64,000 nucleotides of DNA from Pseudarthrobacter sp. (lineage in GTDB: Bacteria > Actinomycetota > Actinomycetes > Actinomycetales > Micrococcaceae): assembly GCA_031178005.1 (NCBI GenBank), contig JAPSJV010000004.1, positions 62,001 to 126,000 on the forward strand, given 5' to 3'. The notes under the pieces were generated by a model. The model saw only the letters and a program-made list of their open reading frames with translations. It made no database searches and was not told the DNA's origin. The translations under genes and the position numbers were made by a program. Shown piece after piece: positions 19,073 to 29,773 of the stretch (positions within the stretch are counted from its first letter, which is position 1; each line of letters starts with the position of its first letter).

Positions 19073-19663
19073 GTGGAAGTTCAGAAGGCCAACAAGCGCG
19101 GCAGGCCCAGTGCCGCGGAGCAGCGTCAGCGCCGGGACGCCATCCTTGACGTCGCGGTGGGGCTGTTCGCGGAGTCCGGGTTTACAGGCACCACCATCGA
19201 GTCCATCGCGGCCGGCGCCGGCGTCGCGAAGCGGACCGTCTACACCTACTTCGAGGACAAAGAGGGAATGTTCCACGCCGCAATCGAGCGCCTCCACTGT
19301 TACCGGGAGAACCTCGCTGACGCGGCCGACCTTGAGGAGGTCGCCACCCGCATCGTCTTCGCTGTGCACTCGGACCAGGCGGTGGCGCTGCACCGGCTGG
19401 TGGTCGCGGAAGCCCTCAGGTTCCCGCAGATCGCGGAGACTTTCTACGGCGTGGGTCCGGGGGAGACCATCACGTTCCTTGCTGAGTGGTTCAGTAAGAA
19501 CGGGTACGACGGCGGCACTCGCCTCCGGGCGGAGCTGTTCTTTTCGCTGCTGCTGGGTGAGCCGCACCGCCGTCGGCTGCTTGGCCTGGCTCCGGCGCCC
19601 ACCCAAAAGCAGGCAAGGACCCACGCGCTCACGGTCCTGGCGGAGCTTCCGTGGGCGGCATGA
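19073..19663 (+). CDS. TetR/AcrR family regulator
   Basis: GTG start; RDAILDVAVGLFAESGFTGTTIESIAAGAGVAKRTVYTYFEDKEGMF. Confidence 0.92.
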   Translation: MEVQKANKRGRPSAAEQRQRRDAILDVAVGLFAESGFTGTTIESIAAGAGVAKRTVYTYFEDKEGMFHAAIERLHCYRENLADAADLEEVATRIVFAVHSDQAVALHRLVVAEALRFPQIAETFYGVGPGETITFLAEWFSKNGYDGGTRLRAELFFSLLLGEPHRRRLLGLAPAPTQKQARTHALTVLAELPWAA

Positions 19664-20270
19664 CCCTGGCAGTCCTACGGGACAGCCGGCGGAAAACAAA
19701 GGCGACGGGAATGATCAGGAACCACGTATAGGGGGTATAGCCCGCAAGGAAAAAGGCCGCAGGAATGCTCAGCAGAAACACCGTGGGTGCTGCCATCCGT
19801 CCCCAGAAGACCTGCCAGTGTGCGGCCGTATCCACGGTGTCGTCCGTGAGTCCCTTTCGCCAGGCGTACGTCCACATCCCGGTGAGTGCCAGGTAGACGC
19901 CGGAGATGGTGGCGGCGTAGATGATGCTGGGCCAGGGGTTGTTGTGGCCGCCGTAGTCGCTGAGGACCGCCGTGCTGGCGGGCAGCATCACTATGAAGAA
20001 CAACAGCAGCATGTTCAGCCAGGCCAGCCGGATGTTGAACTCCCGGATCCGGAAGAAATCGTTGTGGTGGGAGAACCACACGCGGGCGATGATCGCGAAG
20101 GACAGGGCGAACGCGATCAGTTCCGGGAGGCCGTCAAGAAGCTCTGCATTGAGACGTTCCGGCGGTATCCCGATAGGCAGCTTGAGGTCCAGGGCCAGCA
20201 GCGTCAGGGCGATGGCAAAAACCGCGTCGCTGAAGAACACCATGCGTTCGAGCAAGACTGACTTGTCCAA
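19629..20270 (-). CDS. TMEM175/DUF1211 family channel-like membrane protein
   Basis: MDKSVLLERMVFFSDAVFAIALTLLALDLKLP (RxxxFSD motif). Confidence 0.85.
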   Translation of the reverse strand: MDKSVLLERMVFFSDAVFAIALTLLALDLKLPIGIPPERLNAELLDGLPELIAFALSFAIIARVWFSHHNDFFRIREFNIRLAWLNMLLLFFIVMLPASTAVLSDYGGHNNPWPSIIYAATISGVYLALTGMWTYAWRKGLTDDTVDTAAHWQVFWGRMAAPTVFLLSIPAAFFLAGYTPYTWFLIIPVAFVFRRLSRRTARVMPPTEAPPGP

Positions 20271-20287
20271 CCCGGATTCCTTGCCCC

Positions 20288-21655
20288 TCAGCCGATCCCG
20301 TGGCCGTACCTGAACGTGTTCGATGGATCGTAGGTGGTTTTCGCAGCCTTCAGCCGATCGAAAGTCTCCGGGTCCCAGGCGCGTGCCCGATCGATGGCAT
20401 CCCCTGGCCTGCCGTGGAAATTGACCATGGTGAAGCCGGTCAGATGCGGCTGAAGGGCCTGGAAAAGTGCACGGATGTGGCTCGGAACGAGGGCCGCCAC
20501 CTCGGGGGCCAGCAACCCGATGGTGAGCAGCGAGAATTTTGCGCCCCGGCCGTTGATCGAATCCACAAGCTCCGGGCGGCGGGCCAGCGCCCCGCCCAAA
20601 ACCCGCACCTCAATAAGGAGCAGCGGTGAATCAATGCCTGGTCCGGCAATATCCAGAAGCGCTGCTTGGGTTTCCTCGTTGAAATCGTGCAAGAGCCCGC
20701 CCGCCTCTTCGTAAGGCAGGGGATCCTGGGGATCCATGTGCACCAGGTCGATCTCCGGATAGGTCATGGGCCGGGCCAGATCCATGACGGGAGTGGACAC
20801 TGCCCTCATCGGCTCGAGGAGCCGCGCGCCTTCTTCTGCCGAGCCGAGGAAGGCGAACCGAAGATGCACCATGAGTTGTCCGCGGAGCGGTTCGGGTACG
20901 AACTCGACGTCGGGCAACCTCAGCAGCGCAATGGACAGGGACGCGTCATCCGGCACGGTCGGAACCCACTCGCGGAATGCGGTGAGCACTTGATCCGCGT
21001 CTTTGCCCGGATACATGATGCCACCGCCGTAAAACTCCCTCGACTCGTGGAGGCCGAAAGTCATCGACGTGACAACCGCGAAGTTTCCCTTGCCGCCTTT
21101 CAACAGGGAGAACAGCTCAGGCTCCGAGCCGGCATCCACGTGGCGATGCGCTCCGTCGGAACCAACCACCTGGAAGCTTCGCACGTGATCCGCCGCGAAG
21201 CCGAGGGCCCGTCCGAACACGGGAAACCCGCCGCCGAGGGTGTAGCCGACTATGCCTACGTCGCTGGACGAGCCGTTCAGGCCCATGAGGCCATGCGGGG
21301 TTGCCGCCTCGATCAGCGTTTTCCATTTGACTCCGGCACCGACCGTCGCCGTGCGGGCCGCGACGTCCACCTCGAGGTCCTGCATACGGCGGGTGGAGAT
21401 CATGAGGCCGCCAATGATGGCCTCGGTCGCCCCGTGGCCGGTGGCTTGAACGGACACGCCGGTTCCCTGGGCGACTGCCCATTTCACGGCTGCCGCAACG
21501 TCGTTCGCGTTCACAGCTCCGACGACGATGTCAGGCTGGTGCACTGTTGCAACATTGAAGGCGAAGACTTCGTCGGCGAAGCCGTCATCGTCGGGGCCGA
21601 AGACAGGGCCCTCAACAAGTTGCTTCAGTTCGAGAAGGGCAGCAGGTTCGGGCAT
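20288..21655 (-). CDS. FAD-binding (BBE) oxidoreductase
   Basis: GTGVSVQATGHGATEAIIGGLMISTRRMQDLEVDVAARTATVGAGVKWKTLIEAATPHGL; C-terminal YDPSNTFRYGHGI. Confidence 0.88.
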   Translation of the reverse strand: MPEPAALLELKQLVEGPVFGPDDDGFADEVFAFNVATVHQPDIVVGAVNANDVAAAVKWAVAQGTGVSVQATGHGATEAIIGGLMISTRRMQDLEVDVAARTATVGAGVKWKTLIEAATPHGLMGLNGSSSDVGIVGYTLGGGFPVFGRALGFAADHVRSFQVVGSDGAHRHVDAGSEPELFSLLKGGKGNFAVVTSMTFGLHESREFYGGGIMYPGKDADQVLTAFREWVPTVPDDASLSIALLRLPDVEFVPEPLRGQLMVHLRFAFLGSAEEGARLLEPMRAVSTPVMDLARPMTYPEIDLVHMDPQDPLPYEEAGGLLHDFNEETQAALLDIAGPGIDSPLLLIEVRVLGGALARRPELVDSINGRGAKFSLLTIGLLAPEVAALVPSHIRALFQALQPHLTGFTMVNFHGRPGDAIDRARAWDPETFDRLKAAKTTYDPSNTFRYGHGIG

Positions 21656-21735
21656 GAGGACTCCTAGGTTGGGTGTGTTCTCGAAGGATAGGACTCTTCA
21701 CCCAAATGCAACAGAGAAAACTCTAAGCCGTCCTG

Positions 21736-22983
21736 CTATGCCTGCTTGGTGGGCGCGGGAGCCTCCGGCCGCAGCTCGCCGGGTCCCGCAGGATAGGCCG
21801 CTTTACGTCCGGCCAGGACAATGACCAGGGACACGATGACCGGGATGGCGGCGGCCGCGGGCACCAGCAGCGGACCGGCCAGAACCAGGGACGCCGAGCC
21901 GTACAGCGCACCGATGGTGATGCCCAGCTGGATGGTGAGGACCGTCAGCCCGTTGGCCGCGTCCTTGTTTTCCCGGCCGGCGCGGAGAATCGCCGACTGG
22001 TTGTAGATGCCGATCGCTCCCATCCCGGCACCCCAGACCGTCATCAGCACCAGCGCCAGGACCAGGCCGCCACCTACAAACGGCAACAGCAGCATCGACG
22101 CGGCGATTGCCGCCGTCGAAATCATCAGTGAACGGCGCGGGTGCGAATCCACGGTGAGGCCCGCGATCCAGATGCCCACCAGGCCGGCGACGCCCAGGAC
22201 GGTGAGCGAGAGGCTGATGGCGTAGTCGGGCAGACCGGCCTCGCGGATGTAGGGGGCGATGTAGGTGAACAGGGCGAAGTGGGCCAGGATCAGCAGCGGC
22301 CAGGCGATGGCAATGGGCTTCACGCCGGGCTGGCCGATGGGGGTGCGCATCGAGGGCCGGAACTCGCCGGCGGCGCGCCGGACGGACGGCAGGAGGAAGA
22401 ATCCCAGGACTGCCAACAGGAGGCTGAAGCCGGCCAGGAACAGGAACGCTGCCCGCCACCCGAGGAGGGTGCCCAGCGCAGTGCCCACCGGCGCACCGAT
22501 CGCCATGCCCAGGCTGTTGCCGCTGAACACGATGGCCAGGGCCTTGCCCACCTTGGCCGCCGGCACCACCCGCGCAACGTACGGGGCCATGGTGGTCCAG
22601 AGCAGTCCATGGGCCAACCCGCCCACCAGCCGCGCGATCATGGCGGCCGTAAAGTCCGGTGCCAGGCCCACCATCGCGTTGCTGAGCGCGAACGTCACCA
22701 CCAGCGCCACCAGCAAGGGCCGTCGCGGAATGTTCGCCAGCAGCCGCGCGGCCGGCACCACGGTGACCACAATGACGGCGGCATACGCGGCGGCCAGATA
22801 ACCGGCAACGGGCTCGGAGACGTTGAGGCCTTCGCTCATCTGGGGGAGCAGGCCGGAGGGCAGCAGTTCCGTGGTGATGGCGGTAAAGGCGATGGTGGCC
22901 AGGACTATCATGGCGGCCAGCGGGATGCGCTGGGCCGGCGGCGCGGACGTGGCTTTGGCGGAGGACATGGGGAAGTGGTCCAT
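21736..22983 (-). CDS. MFS transporter
   Basis: 12 TM-like segments; ELLPSGLLPQMSEGLNVSEPVAGYLAAAYAAVIV...RRPLLVALV. Confidence 0.88.
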   Translation of the reverse strand: MDHFPMSSAKATSAPPAQRIPLAAMIVLATIAFTAITTELLPSGLLPQMSEGLNVSEPVAGYLAAAYAAVIVVTVVPAARLLANIPRRPLLVALVVTFALSNAMVGLAPDFTAAMIARLVGGLAHGLLWTTMAPYVARVVPAAKVGKALAIVFSGNSLGMAIGAPVGTALGTLLGWRAAFLFLAGFSLLLAVLGFFLLPSVRRAAGEFRPSMRTPIGQPGVKPIAIAWPLLILAHFALFTYIAPYIREAGLPDYAISLSLTVLGVAGLVGIWIAGLTVDSHPRRSLMISTAAIAASMLLLPFVGGGLVLALVLMTVWGAGMGAIGIYNQSAILRAGRENKDAANGLTVLTIQLGITIGALYGSASLVLAGPLLVPAAAAIPVIVSLVIVLAGRKAAYPAGPGELRPEAPAPTKQA

Positions 22984-23097
22984 TCAAGGAGGAGGGGATG
23001 GAACCCGGCGCTCATTGCCGAACAATTCCTCACTAAACCTACCGGATAGAGCCGGGAAAAAGGAGTACGACGGCGGCACTCATCCGGGTGCGGCGCT

Positions 23098-24822
23098 TCA
23101 GTTGTGCCGGGCCCAAAGCTGGAGCCAGAGCAGCAGCCGGGTATCCGGATCGTCAAGGGAAATCCCGAAGAGGCCGCTCACCCGGGACAGCCGGTAGCGG
23201 ACCGTGTTGACGTGGAGTCCCAGCCGTTGGGAGGCGGTCATCGCGTTGCCGCCGCAGTCCAGGTACACCCGGAGCGTTTCCTCGAACTGCTTGTTGCCGT
23301 CGGCGTCCAGCTCGGCAATCTTCGTTCCCAGCTCGCCGGGCAACTGGCCGGAGGCGGTCAGGGCCGCCACAATCTGCCGCAGGTAGGGCCTCGAGCCCAG
23401 GGACTCGTTGTCTGCAACATGGTCGTCCGAACCGGGTTGGATCCTGCCCTCGTCCGCGTTGCGAAGGAGTTCGCCCAGGACCGCTTCGGCGTCTGTCCGT
23501 GAGTCGGCCAGCCTGCCGATGGGGCAGGTGCTGCCCAGCCCGGCCAGGACCGGGCGGCCCATCTGCCGCGATGCGTTCTGAGCAATACGCCGGATGGCAC
23601 CCAGCTGAAACTCCCGGGTGGCGGTGGGCGCCTGCGGCAGGACGACGTACACAACGTTGTCCGCCTGCCCGCACACAGCGGAGGGGATACGGACTGCGCA
23701 GGCGGTGCGCACCATGTCGAACAGCCGCAGCCTGGCCTCAAGCGAGTCCGGTGCACTGGCCTCCGGCGGCCAGGTGCTCACCGCGGCAACCCGCACTTCT
23801 GCTGCGGAGATGCCCAGCCTGATCGCGGTGAGTTCGGCCTGCGCCGGCTCGAACAGCAGGGGACCCACCAGGTCAATCTGCCGGGAGAGGTTGGAAGCGT
23901 AACTGGTCCGGCGGTGCAGGATGTGCAGCGCTGCAACGTTGGCGGCGTCGCGGAGAACGCCCTCCACATCCACGGCACTTTTCTCCGTGGATTTCAGCAG
24001 CCACAGCGACCCCAGGACGGTGTGGCCGGCCCGGATGGCAATGGCTGAGCGGGTCAGGGTCCGTCCAGGTGCGCCCACATCCACCACTCCGGACGCTGCA
24101 TGCACGCGGCGGTAGTCGGCGTCGTTCTCCTCCGTATGCGGAACCTGGAGGTGCAGGATGGACGTCCGCCGGGTCTCGTCGATCGGCTGGTCCGGCAACG
24201 TGGAATAGGCCAGGACCACCTGGGCGGGATCGGCGATGGCCACCGCACCACCGGCCTGGGCGGCAACGGTATTCGCCAGGTCAAAAAGGTCTCCCGGGCG
24301 GATGTCCACCAGCGTGCGGCCGGCCTGGAGATGCATGCCGATCGCCGCGTCCATGATCTCGCTCAGGTGGTTCCACGGCACCGAATCGGCCGCCTGGAAC
24401 AGGGCCAGGCCCAGCGATCCCGCGGCCTCCCGCAGGGCCTCATCCGGGGCTCCGTTGGTCTTGTACACCAGGCCCACGTAACCGGCATCCTTCAGTTCGG
24501 CCAGGCGGGTGGCCAGCCTTTTCCCGGTAAGGGACAGCCCGATCGCCAGCGCCACGGCATTGGGAAAAGCCGTGGGCGTGGCGGTGGAATCGTAGAGCAC
24601 CGAGCCCGCCACGATCTGCCCGTCGTCAGCCGGCATGTGCACCACCGTCACCAGCTCGGAGGCTACCGCAGAGGCCAGTGCCGCGAGGGTGGGGAGCGCA
24701 TGGCCGGCTCCCGGCCCGGCGGCCAGGCCCGCGGCGCTTTGGTAGTTGCTCCCAATCACGGTGTCCTCAATTCGTCGGATTATCCATAGCTGGGACACCT
24801 GCTTCTTCCTACGCTGAACCAT
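23098..24822 (-). CDS. PucR family transcriptional regulator
   Basis: C-terminal TLRVYLDCGGNAMTASQRLGLHVNTVRYRLSRVSGLFGISLDDPDTRLLLWLQL. Confidence 0.88.
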   Translation of the reverse strand: MVQRRKKQVSQLWIIRRIEDTVIGSNYQSAAGLAAGPGAGHALPTLAALASAVASELVTVVHMPADDGQIVAGSVLYDSTATPTAFPNAVALAIGLSLTGKRLATRLAELKDAGYVGLVYKTNGAPDEALREAAGSLGLALFQAADSVPWNHLSEIMDAAIGMHLQAGRTLVDIRPGDLFDLANTVAAQAGGAVAIADPAQVVLAYSTLPDQPIDETRRTSILHLQVPHTEENDADYRRVHAASGVVDVGAPGRTLTRSAIAIRAGHTVLGSLWLLKSTEKSAVDVEGVLRDAANVAALHILHRRTSYASNLSRQIDLVGPLLFEPAQAELTAIRLGISAAEVRVAAVSTWPPEASAPDSLEARLRLFDMVRTACAVRIPSAVCGQADNVVYVVLPQAPTATREFQLGAIRRIAQNASRQMGRPVLAGLGSTCPIGRLADSRTDAEAVLGELLRNADEGRIQPGSDDHVADNESLGSRPYLRQIVAALTASGQLPGELGTKIAELDADGNKQFEETLRVYLDCGGNAMTASQRLGLHVNTVRYRLSRVSGLFGISLDDPDTRLLLWLQLWARHN

Positions 24823-24853
24823 AGCGCAAGCCCGTCAAACCGAAAGGCGCCCC

Positions 24854-26113
24854 TTGAAATTCAGCGATGCCAGGCAGCTCGTCCAGATGAGGACGCCGGT
24901 GTTCTCACGCAAGCGCCGGGTACTCGCCAATGCCTTCAACGTGGAGGAGTACCGGCAGGCCGCACGCCAGGTCCTTCCCGCCGGGATCTTCGACTACCTG
25001 GACGGCGGATCCGAGGACGAGGTGACGCTGCGCCGCAACCGGACGGCCTTTGACTCCTGGGGCCTGATGCCCAGCTGGGGTCCGGTGACCGGGCCGGATA
25101 CTGCCACCACCGTGCTGGGCAGGCCAAGCGCACTGCCTTTGACCCTCACGCCCACCGGCGCTACCCGGCTTTTCCACCCGGAAGGGGAACACGCCGTCGC
25201 ACGGGCTGCCGAAGGCGCCGGCATTCCCTATGGATTGGCCGGCCTGAGCACCGTGCCCATGGAAACCATCGCGGCGGACTTTCCGCGGCTGGACCGCTGG
25301 TTCAACATGGGGCTGGCGCCGGATTCTCCTGCCCGCCGGAACAAGCTGGACCGCTGCCTTGCGGCCGGCTACCAAACGCTGATTGTGGGAGTGGATACCC
25401 GCGCCCTTGGCTCCAGGGAACGGGATCTGCGCAACGGCTTCACGGCGCCGCCGGCCCTGACGCTGTCCACAGTGGCGGACATTGCGCGCCGCCCGGCCTG
25501 GTGGGCCAACTTCCTCCGGGCGGACGGCATCAGCTTTCCCAACCTGGATCCAGCCGGTCAGTCCTCGTCCATGGTGACGCCGTCCATGTGGCAGCAGATC
25601 CTGGGCCATTCGGATGCCAGCAGCGGCTGGGATGAGCTCGAAAGCCTGCGGGCAGCCTGGCCAGGCAAGATCGTCCTCAAGGGCTGCGTTAATCCGGACG
25701 ACGTGGCAAGGGCAGCCCTGATCGGGCTGGACGCGGTGCAGCTGAGCAATCACGGCGGACGCCAGCTGGACCACATGCTCAGCCCCATGGACGTGCTCCA
25801 GGAATCGCGGCAGCGCGTGGGCGACGGGATCGAAATCATCGTGGATTCGGGCATCCGCCGCGGCAGCGATGTGGTGAAGGCGCTGGCTCTGGGGGCGGAC
25901 GCGTGCTCCATCGGCCGGCCGTATCTTTATGGCCTCGTGGCGGCCGGATCTGCGGGGGTCAGCCGCATCCTGGAAATCTTCGGCGACGAACTGAGGCGTA
26001 CCATGACGCTGGTAGGCGTATCCACTATCTCCGAGTTGAAGGCCAGAGGCCCGGAAGTCATCCGCGATGTGCGGAATGCAGCCCGCTCAACAGGCGCCGT
26101 TATGAATTCCTGA
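24854..26113 (+). CDS. FMN-dependent alpha-hydroxy-acid oxidizing protein (lactate 2-monooxygenase-like)
   Basis: IFDYLDGGSEDEVTLRRN; VLKGCVNPDDVARAALIGLDAVQLSNHGGRQLD; DSGIRRGSDVVKALALGADACSIGRPYLYGL. Confidence 0.88.
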   Translation: MKFSDARQLVQMRTPVFSRKRRVLANAFNVEEYRQAARQVLPAGIFDYLDGGSEDEVTLRRNRTAFDSWGLMPSWGPVTGPDTATTVLGRPSALPLTLTPTGATRLFHPEGEHAVARAAEGAGIPYGLAGLSTVPMETIAADFPRLDRWFNMGLAPDSPARRNKLDRCLAAGYQTLIVGVDTRALGSRERDLRNGFTAPPALTLSTVADIARRPAWWANFLRADGISFPNLDPAGQSSSMVTPSMWQQILGHSDASSGWDELESLRAAWPGKIVLKGCVNPDDVARAALIGLDAVQLSNHGGRQLDHMLSPMDVLQESRQRVGDGIEIIVDSGIRRGSDVVKALALGADACSIGRPYLYGLVAAGSAGVSRILEIFGDELRRTMTLVGVSTISELKARGPEVIRDVRNAARSTGAVMNS

Positions 26114-26215
26114 CAGATTTGCCAGAGGTACGCACCCTGAGCTTCCCGGCCTTAGCCGGGTTCCCCAGCCATTTCCGGTGCCGCACCTACATCTTCCTAC
26201 CAACCTAAGGATCCA

Positions 26216-27118
26216 ATGCGCACCAGATACATCCTCCCTGCCCTTACCGCGGCAACAGCCCTGATGCTCTCCGGCTGCGTGGACAACAGTGCCCCTGCCG
26301 GTGCAGGCGGCACCTCCTCCGCTGCGGACACCGCCGTCCCCAAGAACGAGGAAATCGCCGCCCTGCTGCCGGAGAAAATGAAGTCCGCCGGCGTCCTCAA
26401 TGTGGGAATGGCCAACAACTACCCGCCCAACGAGTTCAAGGACGGCAACGGCGCCCCGGCCGGCTGGGCCGTGGACCTCACCCAGGCCCTGGGCGACTCG
26501 CTGGGACTGAAGGTCAACTTCGACATCGGCACGTTCGACAACATCCTGCCGTCGGTCAAGGCCGGCAAGGACGACATGGGCGTCTCCTCCTTCACGGACA
26601 CCCTGGAACGCGAGAAGCAGGTGGACTTCGTCAACTACTACTCGGCGGGCATCCAGTGGGCCGCTCCCAAGGGCAAGACCGTTGATCCGGACAACGCCTG
26701 CGGGCTCAAGGTTGCCGTCCAGGCCACCACGTATGAGGACACCCATGAGGTGCCGGCCAAGTCCAAGGCCTGCACCGATGCCGGCAAGCCTGCCATCGAG
26801 ATGTTCCGGTATGACGCCCAGGACCAGGCCACCAACGCCCTGGTGGTAGGCCAGGTTGACGCGATGAGCGCCGATTCGCCCGTCACGCTTTACGCGATCT
26901 CCAAGACGAAGGACAAGATCCAGACCGCCGGGGACGCCTTCGAGGTTGCTCCGTACGGCATGCCGGTGGACAAGGGAAGCGAGTTCACCCCGGTCCTGCA
27001 GAAGGCACTGCAGGCACTGATCGACGACGGCACCTACAACCGCATCCTGTCCAAGTGGGGCGTGGAAAGCGGCGGTGTGAAGACGGCGGAACTCAACGTG
27101 GCGTCGAAGAACGGGTAA
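26216..27118 (+). CDS. amino-acid ABC transporter substrate-binding lipoprotein
   Basis: LMLSGCVDNSAPAG lipobox; SBP_bac_3 pattern. Confidence 0.88.
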   Translation: MRTRYILPALTAATALMLSGCVDNSAPAGAGGTSSAADTAVPKNEEIAALLPEKMKSAGVLNVGMANNYPPNEFKDGNGAPAGWAVDLTQALGDSLGLKVNFDIGTFDNILPSVKAGKDDMGVSSFTDTLEREKQVDFVNYYSAGIQWAAPKGKTVDPDNACGLKVAVQATTYEDTHEVPAKSKACTDAGKPAIEMFRYDAQDQATNALVVGQVDAMSADSPVTLYAISKTKDKIQTAGDAFEVAPYGMPVDKGSEFTPVLQKALQALIDDGTYNRILSKWGVESGGVKTAELNVASKNG

Positions 27119-27122
27119 TCAG

Positions 27123-28093
27123 GTGACTGTTTCCAAACCGGTAGCGGACGTCCAGCCTGCCGCGAACGAACAGGCGCAGGGGGAGGCCATTGTGGCCGTT
27201 CCCCTGCGCCACCCGTGGCGGATCTCGATTGCCGTGGTGCTGGTGCTCATGCTGGCGCTCTTCGTCGTCGATGCCGCGCAACGGCCGGACTACGGCTGGG
27301 CGGACGTGGGCAAGTACCTGTTCGACCGCCGGATCAGCCAGGCGGCCTGGGTGACGCTTTCACTCACCATCTATGCGATGGTCGGCGCGATTGTCCTTGG
27401 CCTGCTCCTGGCCATCATGCGGCTCTCGCCCAACCCCGTGGTCAAGAGCATTGCCTGGCTGTACCTGTGGATTTTCCGCGGCACGCCTGTGTATGTGCAG
27501 CTGGTGTTCTGGGGGATCGTGGCGCTGATCTACCCGGTGTTCACCATCGGGATTCCGTTTATGGATCCCTGGGTCAGCATCCCCAATGACGTGTTCACCA
27601 ACCTGTACATCACGGCCGTGATCGGGCTGGCACTGAACGAGGCCGCGTATATGTCCGAGATCGTCCGCGCCGGGCTGTTGTCCGTGGACGAGGGGCAGGA
27701 GGAAGCGTCGACGGCGCTGGCCATGTCCTGGGGCCAGACCATGCGGTATGTGGTGGTGCCGCAGGCCATGAAGATCATCATCCCGCCCACGGGCAACGAG
27801 GTGATTTCCATGCTGAAGACCACCTCGCTGGTGGCGGCCATTCCGCTCAGCATCGACCTGTACGGGGTGTCACGCGGAATCTCCGCGGTGACGTTTACGC
27901 CGGTTCCGCTGCTGATTGTGGCGTCCATCTGGTACCTGCTGTTTACCTCCGTCCTGATGGTGGGCCAGCACTTCATCGAGAAGCGCTTCTCCCGCGGTAC
28001 CGGACGGCGGCAGGCGGGTCCGGCGTCGGACATTGATCCTTCGGTGGCAAAGGTCACCGAGGTGCCGCTCGGCAATGAAGTGGGAGGCAAGGG

Positions 28094-28097
<4 letters not shown>
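27123..28097 (+). CDS. amino-acid ABC transporter permease
   Basis: [29 protein letters not shown]...[36 protein letters not shown]. Confidence 0.9.
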
Positions 28098-28861
<764 letters not shown>

Positions 28862-28912
28862 GAGGGTTTCCTCAGGCAGCGGATCGGGTGGCGTTCAGTA
28901 CGACGGCGGCGC

Positions 28913-29707
28913 TCATCCGGGTGCGTTCTGCGTCAGTCCCATGAACATGGTGCTGTGCAGGATGTCCACATGTTTCCGGGCCACCTCCACTGCCTCGTTG
29001 CTGTCCCTGGCGCGGAATGCCTCCACCAAGGCGATGTGGTCGCAGTTGGAGGCATGCAGCCGCTCGATGGGGTAGGGGATGAAGTAGGCGTACAGCTCGG
29101 CCAGCGTCTGGTGGTAGGCAGCGACGGCGGTACCCAGGCCGGAAGCCGTGCCCACCAGTTGGTGGAATAGCTCGTCCGCCTGGTGGTATCCGGACCAGTC
29201 GGTGGACTGGGCCATGTCCCGGGTCAGCCGCTCCAGTTCGTCCAGCTGGCCGTCGGTCGCGTTCACCGAGGCGTAGTGGGTTACGGCGCATTCGAACAGC
29301 AGCCTGCGGTCCACCAGCTGGCTGACGGCCCGGGACTCCGCGGGCGAGGCCGCCAATTCGGCAAGCACTGACTGCGGCGGGTTGTCGGCCACGAATGTCC
29401 CGCCGGAGCGGCCGCGGCGGCGGACCACAACGCCCTGTTCCGCGAGGCTGGCCAGCGCCCTGCGGGCCGTAATGGGGCTGACCGACAGGCCCAGCGCCAC
29501 GTCGTCCTGGTCCGGCAGCCGTTCGCCGGGACGCAGCAGCCCCAGGGAAATGGCCATGCCGATCCGCAACCGGACCGCATCGATGGCGCTCCGGCGCTCC
29601 ATGCCGCCCAGTGTGCCTTCACCCAGTGTGCCCTCACCGATAGGTGATGGGCCTGGCGTGTCCTCCATCTGTTGGGTCATATCCGTTACCTTACGGGCCA
29701 TTTCCAC
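28913..29707 (-). CDS. GntR family regulator (FCD-type)
   Basis: LPDQDDVALGLSVSPITARRALASLAEQGVVVRRRGRSGGTFV; FCD-like C-terminus. Confidence 0.88.
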   Translation of the reverse strand: MEMARKVTDMTQQMEDTPGPSPIGEGTLGEGTLGGMERRSAIDAVRLRIGMAISLGLLRPGERLPDQDDVALGLSVSPITARRALASLAEQGVVVRRRGRSGGTFVADNPPQSVLAELAASPAESRAVSQLVDRRLLFECAVTHYASVNATDGQLDELERLTRDMAQSTDWSGYHQADELFHQLVGTASGLGTAVAAYHQTLAELYAYFIPYPIERLHASNCDHIALVEAFRARDSNEAVEVARKHVDILHSTMFMGLTQNAPG

Positions 29708-29718
29708 GTCTTCCGCTA

Positions 29719-29739
29719 ATTAGTTCATTATGATCTAAT
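29719..29739. promoter_or_regulatory. GntR-type operator ATTAGTTCAT-T-ATGATCTAAT
   Basis: 21-bp inverted repeat (9/10 arm match) in the divergent GntR / amidohydrolase promoter. Confidence 0.7.
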
Positions 29740-29773
29740 ATAGTCCAGATCACATCCCCAACGTGGAGACGCC

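Noticed and set aside
19504-19520. 17-bp match to the 3'-end repeat (gtacgacggcggcactc) inside the TetR gene
   Set aside because: Lies in frame in coding sequence (GYDGGT) and can be explained by codon usage; counted for the motif tally but not called a repeat copy
29608-29637. Short tandem repeat at the GntR N-terminus (GEGTLGEGTLGG)
   Set aside because: Only a 15-bp duplication in a flexible N-terminal extension whose start codon is uncertain
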